NCBI GenBank assembly: GCA_900199595.1
Contig: FZRB01000008.1
Coordinates: forward strand, 62,001-126,000
Length of the DNA stretch: 64,000 nucleotides
Origin: Lachnospiraceae bacterium
GTDB lineage: Bacteria > Bacillota > Clostridia > Lachnospirales > Lachnospiraceae
Direction: 5' to 3'
How positions within the stretch are numbered: position 1 is the first letter of the stretch; each line of letters starts with the position of its first letter. This document shows positions 1 to 7,796 of the stretch, piece by piece. The notes under the pieces were generated by a model. It was not told the DNA's origin and searched no databases. It worked only from the letters and a program-made list of their open reading frames with translations. Position numbers and translations under genes: made by a program.

Positions 1-935
1 GTAGGATATTTTTTTGGTGCATCATATGCAGCCTTCACTTCCTTTGGCATATATCCTTCCGGAAGCAGCTTTTTGAATAGTACATAAGAATCAACTGTAG
101 GAATGATATAATCTCCCTTTATAGTTTTTCCATCTTCCATCGTAATACCTGTAGCTGTCTTTTTATCTAAATCAATTCTCTTAATACTGGAATTATAATA
201 TATCTTTCCGCCTAAATCCTTAAATCTTTTTTCCATACGAAGTGACATCTGAAGAGATGCGCCCATTGGAATCTTTCCGTTGCCATCTGCCATAGTTGCA
301 TATGATACCAAGAATGCGTAAGCACAGTATTCCTTTGGCAGATAATCGCACATGAGCTTCTGGAGAACAGGTGACTTAAATCTCTTACTGTATTCTTCAA
401 GTGATATCTTTCCAAACTCCTTCATAACCTTTGGAAAATCAGCCATGCTCTTACCCATATTGATATAATCCTTTACTCCCCACATTTCCATAGGCTTTTT
501 CGCAGGGAAAAGACACTGCTTTGAATACTCAACATACTGGATAAACTTCTTTATCTCTGCCTCATCTTCCGGAGAAATGGCGATCAGTTCTTCTTCTGTA
601 CGCTTAAGATCATTCCAAAGTGTTGCTGTCTGTCCGTTACTGATTGTTGAGTAGAACGCATTTATCTCAGCATACTCTGTATCATCTGAAAGGGCTCCTA
701 CCTTTTTCCATACTTCATACATTTCTGTATCTTTTCTTGTTCCTGTGAGCCAGTGGATGCAGTTGTCTATATGATAACCGTTTCTGTTCCAACCTATACA
801 TTCTCCACCAGGTATAGCATTCTTTTCATATATCTCAGCATCGAAGCCTGCAAGAAGTGCATATATTCCTGCAGAAAGACCTGCGATACCTCCACCGATG
901 ATTATTACCTTTTCCTTAGCATTTGCATTACTCAT
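1..935 (-). CDS. NAD(P)/FAD-dependent oxidoreductase, phytoene-desaturase-like (3' end outside window)
   Basis: Only the first 311 codons lie in the window. The N-terminus has the Rossmann dinucleotide-binding motif GGGIAGLSAG followed about 20 residues on by an acidic residue (EIYEKN) and a PGGE segment, the FAD-binding arrangement of the amine-oxidase/CrtI superfamily. The family covers carotenoid desaturases and many uncharacterised Firmicute flavoproteins, so the substrate cannot be told. No signal peptide is seen and it is probably cytoplasmic. The ATG at 935 is preceded by AGAAAGGAAA, a good ribosome-binding site. Transcription starts from the promoter at 986-1014, which carries two matching operators, so a repressor encoded outside the window probably controls it. 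Confidence 0.85.
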   Translation of the reverse strand, partial: MSNANAKEKVIIIGGGIAGLSAGIYALLAGFDAEIYEKNAIPGGECIGWNRNGYHIDNCIHWLTGTRKDTEMYEVWKKVGALSDDTEYAEINAFYSTISNGQTATLWNDLKRTEEELIAISPEDEAEIKKFIQYVEYSKQCLFPAKKPMEMWGVKDYINMGKSMADFPKVMKEFGKISLEEYSKRFKSPVLQKLMCDYLPKEYCAYAFLVSYATMADGNGKIPMGASLQMSLRMEKRFKDLGGKIYYNSSIKRIDLDKKTATGITMEDGKTIKGDYIIPTVDSYVLFKKLLPEGYMPKEVKAAYDAPKKYP

Positions 936-970
936 TGTATTATATTTCCTTTCTTATTGAATTTGTTTTC

Positions 971-988
971 ATTGAATCTGTATTCAAT
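971..988. promoter_or_regulatory. Operator-like inverted repeat overlapping the -10
   Basis: ATTGAAT-CTGT-ATTCAAT, a 7-bp inverted repeat with a 4-bp centre. It overlaps the -10 hexamer (986-991), the usual place for a repressor. It shares the core TTGAAT-N4-ATTCAA with the site at 1023-1038. Confidence 0.6.
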
Positions 989-1014
989 ATATCACCATAA
1001 AAAAAATTTGTCAA
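986..1014 (-). promoter_or_regulatory. Sigma-70-type promoter of the FAD oxidoreductase gene
   Basis: On the minus strand a perfect -35 TTGACA (1009-1014) is separated by 17 bp from -10 TATATT (986-991). It lies about 50 bp upstream of the ATG at 935. Confidence 0.75.
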
Positions 1015-1022
1015 CACTTTTA

Positions 1023-1038
1023 TTGAATTTTAATTCAA
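1023..1038. promoter_or_regulatory. Second operator-like inverted repeat, upstream of the -35
   Basis: TTGAATTTTAATTCAA fits the same TTGAAT-N4-ATTCAA core as 971-988. The two sites bracket the promoter, which would suit a dimeric TetR- or MarR-type regulator binding at both. The regulator itself is not in the window. Confidence 0.55.
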
Positions 1039-1121
1039 CTTTTTCTTCTTATAGTTTTATTATCATGCTCCGGTATCACCGTGTATGCAGAAGAAAAATA
1101 TAGAAAAGAAGGCATTTAAAA

Positions 1122-1224
1122 AGATACATAAAAAAGCAAAATTTTATTGATTTTTCTCACATTTTCCCGAACAAGACCCACTGTAAGGACAATTGCCACA
1201 GGGTCCGTGCTTTTTTATGTATCT
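1122..1224. repeat. 17-bp perfect inverted repeat enclosing the mini-gene's 3' end
   Basis: Arms at 1122-1138 and 1208-1224 are exact reverse complements, separated by 69 bp. One arm is inside the mini-protein coding region (encoding RYIKK) and the other lies just after its stop. On the minus strand the second arm contains a run of six T, so the pair could act as a long-looped terminator. Confidence 0.55.
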
Positions 1225-1284
1225 TATGGCCAGTATAAGGAGTATCATTATTACTATTATTGCAATAATCGTGGCTAAATTCAT
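1144..1284 (-). CDS. FeoB-associated Cys-rich membrane mini-protein (46 aa)
   Basis: The start MNLATIIAIIVIMILLILAI is a single membrane helix (residues 4-20), followed by a basic RYIKK stop-transfer and a cysteine-rich tail with four cysteines (CGNC...CSGKC). This is the layout of the FeoB-associated Cys-rich membrane protein family (about 45-60 aa), normally found beside feoB and thought to assist ferrous iron uptake or handling. No feoA/feoB is next to it here; it is the last gene of a signalling operon, 15 bp after the hybrid kinase stop. ATGAGGA upstream can serve as ribosome-binding site. The family match rests on length, helix and cysteine pattern only. Confidence 0.7.
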   Translation of the reverse strand: MNLATIIAIIVIMILLILAIRYIKKHGPCGNCPYSGSCSGKCEKNQ

Positions 1285-1299
1285 GCTAAGTATCCTCAT

Positions 1300-4200
1300 T
1301 TACAATACGTCATATACTTCCTCTGCCTCGTAGATAAGCTCACCTAATATACGTAGAAGATTATCTGTCTCTACAGGTTTACTAAGATGCGCATTCATAC
1401 CTGCCTGCATGGAACGTTGGACATCCTCATCGAAAGCATTTGCTGTAAGCGCAATGATTGGAATCCTTTTGGCATCCTCTCTATCCATGGCACGAATAGT
1501 CTTAGCAGCCTCCAGACCATCCATCTGAGGCATACGCACATCCATTATAATCGCTGCATATACTCCTGCCGTACTTTTCTCGAACATCTCGACGGCTATT
1601 ATTCCATTTGCAGCATGATCAATCTTGATATTCTCGATTTCAAGAGCATCCATCATTATTTCGGCATTGATATCCACATCCTCAGCCAAAAGAATCCGGC
1701 GTCCGGCCAGCTTCGCACGATCTTTTTCCTTGAATATATTCATATTACTACGTCGTGCTATCTGATCTATTTTTTCCAGAATATTTGAAGCAAAAAGCGG
1801 TTTTGCAAGATAGTTATCTACGCCAACTCTTTCAGCTTCCTCCCGAATATCATCCCAGTTATTTGCCGTAAGTGCAACGACCGTACACTCATTTTTAAAT
1901 AGCTTCATTATCTCAGAAGAAGTTTCTGGACCGGTCATTCCAGACATAATCCAATCCATAAAAACGAGATTATATGGCTTATGCTTCGCATGCTGAATCT
2001 CCATTTTTCGAAGCGCTTCCTGTCCACTCGTACAGGCATCTGACTTTATTCCAACCTCATCCAATACCATTTTGGCATGCTCAGCCTCTATTGGGTTATC
2101 ATCTACAATCAAAACCTTTATTGAATCCAGATCTATCTTTTTTTCAAGATCCCTATTCTCATCACTACTATTTTTAAGAGTAAGCGTTACAAAAGTCTTT
2201 GTTCCGACATCTTTATCAGATTCCTTACTGATAGTTCCGTTCATTACTTCTACAAGCTTTTTCGAGATAGCCATGTTTATATTAATGTCATCAGCAGATT
2301 CCTTATTCATGCCGCTGCCGGTATTCGTTATACAAAATCTAAGAGTAGACTGTCCCTCAAACTCTACAGTTTTCTCAATATTAAGAGCGATATTTCCCGG
2401 CGCATCTGTAACGTTAACAGCAGTTTCCAGTATATTTATAAGCAGTTTTCTCAGTTTTACATCATCGCCGTAATAGGTGCTATCCACCTGATTCAGGATA
2501 CGACACTCATAGCTGAGTCCCTTGTCATTACACTGTGGAACAACTCTGTCATTAATCTTTTCCAGCATACCGCTAAAAGAGAATTCTTCCTTTTGAAGAA
2601 CCACACGACCTGCTTCAATCTGACTCATATCCAGTATATTATTTATTATTTCAAGAAGATTATTGGCACTTTCTCCGATCTTATCCAGATACTCATGGGT
2701 TTTATCATCCATGTTCTCATTCTTTACTGCAAGGGTCTGAAGACCTATTATTGCATTGATTGGTGAACGGATCTCGTGACTCATTCCTGAAATAAATTCA
2801 TTATTTATTTTTTTTGCCCGTTCCGCTGAATTGAGTGCCTCTATCAGAGCTTCACTTTTAGCCATCGTCTCACGCATTTCCGAATCAACGTTAGTGATAC
2901 CCATAATGATATACTGATCATTCTGCATGCGAGAGATTTTCATATTAACATAGATCGGATCATCTTCAGTTATTACTCTGTATGTCATGACAAATGCAGC
3001 TTTTTTACTAAGGGCTTTCATCAATGTCTTTCTTTTCATAGCCTGAAGAAAATCGTCCCTGTCATCATCATAAACCTTTTCAGCCAGCTCCATTTTGCAG
3101 TCACTGAAGAAATGCCATCCTCGTCTTACCTCAGATAATGATCCATTTTCGCCGCCATTACGATACTGAATAAATTCCTCTGTATCAACATTGACATAAT
3201 ACAGATCTATATAATCCTGTGCCAGCGTCTGAGCTATGTTGGAATACATCAGTCCTGAGCTGACAGCCTGCTCATAGGCTTCCTTAGTCATATCATGCTC
3301 ATGCTGAACCTTTATCATATCAGTAACATCCTGACACATACCAAGAACACAGAGTCTTCCGGCAGTATCAGTGTATTTCAACTTCGTAGTCTGAAGTTGA
3401 CGACGATTACCTGCAGCATCAGGTACATCTTCGAAAAAGATGTATGGAGTACTAAGTGAAAGTGCCATTTTATCATCCTTAACAAAATGGGCAGCCGTAT
3501 CTGCATCGAAGATCTCGTCATCGGTAAGTCCCGTTACTCCATCAGGGGTTTCCTTATTTGCATACTCGGCAAAAGCCTGATTACATGCCAGATACACACC
3601 GGTTTTTGCATCCTTGGTAAAGGTCATACCCGGCATATTATCCAGTATTGATACGAATCTATCCATTAATTCATTAACCTTTTTATTCTCTTCATGTTCA
3701 ATCTTATAATTCTCCCTCTCATCATTTGCTATAAATGAATGAAGCAGGCAGGTTCCCAGCATATATGCAATAGAATAGATTGGCAGATATGGAAACCAGA
3801 GTTGTACAAAAAGACAAAGAGCCATAATAAATCCAAAAGAAGCCAGTATTCTATATCGAACATGCTTCTCCTCAGTTTTGCTTATTCGAAACATAGATGA
3901 AAAAGCATATACTGAAATAGTAAGCAAAAAAAGAATCTGACAAATCAGCATAAAGTCACGAATCGGAAGGTCATGGTAAACACAAGACTCATCTACTGTA
4001 AATAGTACCGGCACAAATATGTTCACAATAACCATAATTGCAATCGTTAAAGCAATTATTCGTCCGGCATATATCAGAAAACGCCCAAATGGACTTTTCT
4101 CGTCCAGATATGCGACAGTATACTCAGCCCAGAATGATATACCGAGAGCCATAGCTACAAAATATATAGTTGTATCAACAAAAAGTGCTACTACCAGTTT

Positions 4201-4380
4201 CTGACTTTCCAGAATGCCCCATAAAATATCCGTGATATAATAAACCAGAACAGCAAACAGAAAACCTCTGTACACGTTCCATGCAGGTTTATCATAAGAA
4301 ACCTTGAATCCGTGCAGGATGTCCCAGTTCACTATAAAAAGTATCAGAACGGCAAGCAGGCCTATTGTAGAATAATACAT
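1300..4380 (-). CDS. Hybrid sensor histidine kinase, 7TM-PAS-HisKA-(degenerate ATPase)-REC-REC
   Basis: The 1026-aa protein starts with about seven membrane helices (residues 1-220), then a PAS domain (about 240-350), a second PAS-like domain (about 370-500), a HisKA helix with the phospho-acceptor motif MSHEIRSPINA (H535), and two receiver domains with phospho-aspartates D809 and D947. The ATP-binding domain between them is damaged: the N-box reads LETAVNVT, the G1 box NTGSGM has Asn for Asp, and the ATP lid with the second glycine box is missing, so the text runs straight to MAISKKLVEVMNG. It probably cannot bind ATP and may act as a phosphorelay scaffold phosphorylated by the neighbouring kinase. 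Its two PAS-like domains closely match those of the upstream diguanylate cyclase. It lies 7 bp after that gene in the same operon. Confidence 0.85.
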   Translation of the reverse strand: MYYSTIGLLAVLILFIVNWDILHGFKVSYDKPAWNVYRGFLFAVLVYYITDILWGILESQKLVVALFVDTTIYFVAMALGISFWAEYTVAYLDEKSPFGRFLIYAGRIIALTIAIMVIVNIFVPVLFTVDESCVYHDLPIRDFMLICQILFLLTISVYAFSSMFRISKTEEKHVRYRILASFGFIMALCLFVQLWFPYLPIYSIAYMLGTCLLHSFIANDERENYKIEHEENKKVNELMDRFVSILDNMPGMTFTKDAKTGVYLACNQAFAEYANKETPDGVTGLTDDEIFDADTAAHFVKDDKMALSLSTPYIFFEDVPDAAGNRRQLQTTKLKYTDTAGRLCVLGMCQDVTDMIKVQHEHDMTKEAYEQAVSSGLMYSNIAQTLAQDYIDLYYVNVDTEEFIQYRNGGENGSLSEVRRGWHFFSDCKMELAEKVYDDDRDDFLQAMKRKTLMKALSKKAAFVMTYRVITEDDPIYVNMKISRMQNDQYIIMGITNVDSEMRETMAKSEALIEALNSAERAKKINNEFISGMSHEIRSPINAIIGLQTLAVKNENMDDKTHEYLDKIGESANNLLEIINNILDMSQIEAGRVVLQKEEFSFSGMLEKINDRVVPQCNDKGLSYECRILNQVDSTYYGDDVKLRKLLINILETAVNVTDAPGNIALNIEKTVEFEGQSTLRFCITNTGSGMNKESADDININMAISKKLVEVMNGTISKESDKDVGTKTFVTLTLKNSSDENRDLEKKIDLDSIKVLIVDDNPIEAEHAKMVLDEVGIKSDACTSGQEALRKMEIQHAKHKPYNLVFMDWIMSGMTGPETSSEIMKLFKNECTVVALTANNWDDIREEAERVGVDNYLAKPLFASNILEKIDQIARRSNMNIFKEKDRAKLAGRRILLAEDVDINAEIMMDALEIENIKIDHAANGIIAVEMFEKSTAGVYAAIIMDVRMPQMDGLEAAKTIRAMDREDAKRIPIIALTANAFDEDVQRSMQAGMNAHLSKPVETDNLLRILGELIYEAEEVYDVL

Positions 4381-4387
4381 ACGCTAT

Positions 4388-7300
4388 TTATCCTTTTTTT
4401 CTACTCTTTAAATAACTCTTGTTTTCATACATTTTCTGATCTGCACGCTCATAGACCGGAGCTACTTTAGCATCCTTTTCATATCTTGCCACACCCAGAG
4501 CAATCACGATTCCACCATTTTCTACTGCCTCTTCATTATGAATATTCATCTGCTCTATCAGTTTATCAAGTCTTGCATAATCGTCTCCCTGTGAAAGAAC
4601 ACAGAATTCGTCGCCACCCACTCTGAAAACAGGACTGCGTTTGAAGGTCGTACAAATAATCTTGCACGCTTCGCGAAGGTACTGATCTCCAGCTTTATGT
4701 CCCTCAGTATCATTGACCTTCTTCAGATCATTAACATCCAGAATTGTAATAGCAAAATCAGGTGCCCTGTTTATTTCTATCTGTGCATTCAGACGTTCCT
4801 CATATACACGATAAGCATTTCTGTTCTTTACTCCTGTCAGTGCATCTATATTGGCCTCAATACGTGCCTGGGCGAGACGTCTGCTGTATTCTTCTTCCTG
4901 GCGAACCTGAGCATCAATATCATTAACACCGACAATCAGTCGAAGTCCTTCTTCTTCCTCAATCATGGCAGCCTTGAGCTGAACATAACGTGGCTCACCA
5001 TCCGTCCTCAGACGGTAGCTCAGTGTGAAAATACCACTCTGATTTACCTCCTCTAAAACGTTTTCTCTGGTAAGCATCGAAAGAAAACGACTCTGGTCTT
5101 CCTGATAAACCACCTTAGGAGCCCTCTCTCTGGAAGCAGCAAAGAAATCCTGTCCCTCATCAGGCAGATCAAATGGATCAAAACCGGCTGAAGGACTAAA
5201 TTCACGATACTGTCCTGTTTCAGGAACCACAACATAGATGCAGAAGAAATCTCCGGCAAGTGCAGTAATTCTGTTATATGCAACCTGCTCCTCCATTATC
5301 TTCTGAGCAGCATTCTGCGCTTTCACCTGTTCATCGACATCTGTAATACCCAGTATGATGAATCGATCATCGTCCTGCATACGGGTAACCTTCATGGTGA
5401 TATACTTGAAATCCTGATCTGTCATCAGTCGACAAGTTGTCAGGAAAGAATCATTCTGATCAAGTGCAGCAACAAGAGTTTTTCTATCTAGCGCTTCCAT
5501 CACTGCTTTTCTATCCTCAGGATATATATATTCTTCTATCTCATCCTGACACTGTTCAAAGAAATGCCATCCACGACGAAGCTCTGTAAGACTTCCATTC
5601 TCTTTCTCTGTACGATATTCTATGAATTCTTCTGTATTCAGATCAACGTAATATAGATCCAGGTATCCTTTGGCAAGGGTCTGAGCTATATGAGTAAATA
5701 TAATACCTGTATTACGTGCCTTTTCGTAGGATTCCTTAGTTTTTGCATCATCCCTGGATATTCTGAACGTGTCTGAAACATCCTGGAACATACCCAATAC
5801 ACAGAGACGTCCGTTATCATCCGTATACTTCTGCTTTGTAGTCTTCGTCTGACGCATAATACCATTAGCATCCGGCATATCCTCAAAGAAGATATAAGGT
5901 TCATCCATGGAAAGTGCCACACGATCATCCTCAACAAAACGATTTGCTGTCTTTTCATCAAATATATCTTTCGCCGTAAGTCCGACAACTTCAGAAGGAT
6001 CCTTCTTATGGGCATAATTTGCAAAAGCCTGATTACAGGCAAGATAAACGCCTGTTTCGGCATCCTTGGTAAAGTTCATTCCAGGCATATTATCCAAAAG
6101 TGAAGTGATAGTCTGCTTCAGCTTTTCTATTTCTACAGCTTCTTCAAGAAGACGTCTTTGTCTGTCTGCTACGCGTTCTGCCTTCATTTTCTGCACAAGC
6201 AGGAAAATTATAATAGAAAAAACAATAATTAGTATAGCAATAACTATAATCCAGTTATCCTTTAAAAACTGCGTAAAGTATACCTTCTGATCATAAGTCA
6301 TATAGGAAGCAAGTGCGGAATCCATATCCTCACTTTTTGTAATTGATATAGCTTTATTTAACAGGAAATATAACTCGGTATCCCACTTATTTACCGCCAG
6401 CGAAAGAGGCATGGATTCACCTGTCGGAATGGAATATAGCTTATATTTCTTTAAAGTATTTTCTGCAGTTGGTATTCTGTAATTACTTACAAGAACACTA
6501 TCCACTTCACTATTAGAAACAGCTTTGTAACAATTTTCAAGACCTGCATAATCTTTCCTGTTTGCTACCGGATAATTATCCATGATGAAGGTTTCTATAT
6601 TTCGCATTCCCTCATTAACAGCAAAGGTTATCTTACTTTCCTTTGAAAGCTCTTGTTTATCTGAAATGCGTATAATAGCATTCATCTCTGTCTTCATTGC
6701 CGGATCAGTAAGTCTTATACCTCTCTGATCTGCATCATAAGAATTCAGGTAGATTGGGAAAATAGCATCTACTTCTCCGGCTTTTAGAGCAGCCAGCGCT
6801 GCATCTGTTGATTCATAAGGTTTTGTCTCAAACTCTATATTTGAACTGTTCAGATTATTCTCGGCATGGGCAAGAAAAGTCTTCAGTGCACCGGTCAGCT
6901 CGCCAGTCTCTTCATCTTCATCACAAAATGGAAGATAATTATCACGATATCCTATACGAATAGTTCCATGATCTTTTACCCAGTCTTCCTGATTTGGTGT
7001 GAGAAGAGCATTTGTTCTTTTCGTACTGTAAAGCCTGTCAGCAGATATCTTCTGGTTAAAATACGGATCCTCATCCTGTATTTTAGCCAGTGCAATATTA
7101 AGCTCTGTCAGCAGATCCTTACGATTCTTATTAATGGCGTAATAATAATCAGAACCACCGATTCTGCAAACAGGAATCACTTTCTGCTCGGAATCATAAG
7201 AGAAAATAGCAGCATATCCGTCAACCTCACCTCTGGCTACCATTGCCATAGATTCGTTTTCTTCAACAGTAAGCGGAACAACTTCAAGATCAATCCCGTT

Positions 7301-7795
7301 TTTCTCTGACCACTCTATTAAGAAACTTTCCTGAATACTGTCCTTATTTACACCGATACGCTTTCCTTTTAGGGATTCAAGATTATCTGCTGTAATCTCT
7401 CTGTTTTTCGAATCAACATATATGTAATATGACTCTGTTCCCATAGGAAGATCTGAGAAATACATATATTCCTCACGTTCCTTTTTATAGGAAACATCAC
7501 TGAGCATATCTATTTCACCATCCTTCAGCATTTGCAGAAGGTTGGGCCAGCTGTCTTCTACATACTCATAGGTCCAGCCTGTATAAGCTGATATTTTCTG
7601 CTGATATTCATAATCTATTCCACAGCGTCTTCCAAACGAATCAAAGTAACAGAAGGATGAATCATACCATCCGACGCGCACCACCTTATGTTCTTTTTCT
7701 TCTGCATATGCCGTAAACGGCACAAAGGCATTAATTAAAAAAGCAAAAGACAGGAGGATTATTATCATCTGTTTAATATATTTTTTTGTTTGCAT
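4388..7795 (-). CDS. Diguanylate cyclase with two periplasmic-type solute-binding domains
   Basis: 1135 aa: signal peptide (residues 1-31), two tandem family-3 solute-binding domains of the amino-acid-binding type (about 36-255 and 270-510), one membrane helix (about 519-541), PAS domains (about 570-820), a further PAS-like domain (about 840-960) and a C-terminal GGDEF domain with intact GGDEF at 1060-1064. It should make cyclic-di-GMP in response to an external ligand. The RxxD inhibitory site normally five residues before GGDEF is absent (FKRS instead), so product feedback through that site is unlikely. The ATG is 1 bp after the stop of the permease-kinase gene, with GAGGAGGTG inside that gene's end as ribosome-binding site, so translation is probably coupled. 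Confidence 0.92.
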   Translation of the reverse strand: MQTKKYIKQMIIILLSFAFLINAFVPFTAYAEEKEHKVVRVGWYDSSFCYFDSFGRRCGIDYEYQQKISAYTGWTYEYVEDSWPNLLQMLKDGEIDMLSDVSYKKEREEYMYFSDLPMGTESYYIYVDSKNREITADNLESLKGKRIGVNKDSIQESFLIEWSEKNGIDLEVVPLTVEENESMAMVARGEVDGYAAIFSYDSEQKVIPVCRIGGSDYYYAINKNRKDLLTELNIALAKIQDEDPYFNQKISADRLYSTKRTNALLTPNQEDWVKDHGTIRIGYRDNYLPFCDEDEETGELTGALKTFLAHAENNLNSSNIEFETKPYESTDAALAALKAGEVDAIFPIYLNSYDADQRGIRLTDPAMKTEMNAIIRISDKQELSKESKITFAVNEGMRNIETFIMDNYPVANRKDYAGLENCYKAVSNSEVDSVLVSNYRIPTAENTLKKYKLYSIPTGESMPLSLAVNKWDTELYFLLNKAISITKSEDMDSALASYMTYDQKVYFTQFLKDNWIIVIAILIIVFSIIIFLLVQKMKAERVADRQRRLLEEAVEIEKLKQTITSLLDNMPGMNFTKDAETGVYLACNQAFANYAHKKDPSEVVGLTAKDIFDEKTANRFVEDDRVALSMDEPYIFFEDMPDANGIMRQTKTTKQKYTDDNGRLCVLGMFQDVSDTFRISRDDAKTKESYEKARNTGIIFTHIAQTLAKGYLDLYYVDLNTEEFIEYRTEKENGSLTELRRGWHFFEQCQDEIEEYIYPEDRKAVMEALDRKTLVAALDQNDSFLTTCRLMTDQDFKYITMKVTRMQDDDRFIILGITDVDEQVKAQNAAQKIMEEQVAYNRITALAGDFFCIYVVVPETGQYREFSPSAGFDPFDLPDEGQDFFAASRERAPKVVYQEDQSRFLSMLTRENVLEEVNQSGIFTLSYRLRTDGEPRYVQLKAAMIEEEEGLRLIVGVNDIDAQVRQEEEYSRRLAQARIEANIDALTGVKNRNAYRVYEERLNAQIEINRAPDFAITILDVNDLKKVNDTEGHKAGDQYLREACKIICTTFKRSPVFRVGGDEFCVLSQGDDYARLDKLIEQMNIHNEEAVENGGIVIALGVARYEKDAKVAPVYERADQKMYENKSYLKSRKKG

Positions 7796-7796
7796 T

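Noticed and set aside
753-1103. Plus-strand frame of 116 codons
   Set aside because: It lies opposite the well-supported FAD oxidoreductase start and its promoter, and has no recognisable domain.
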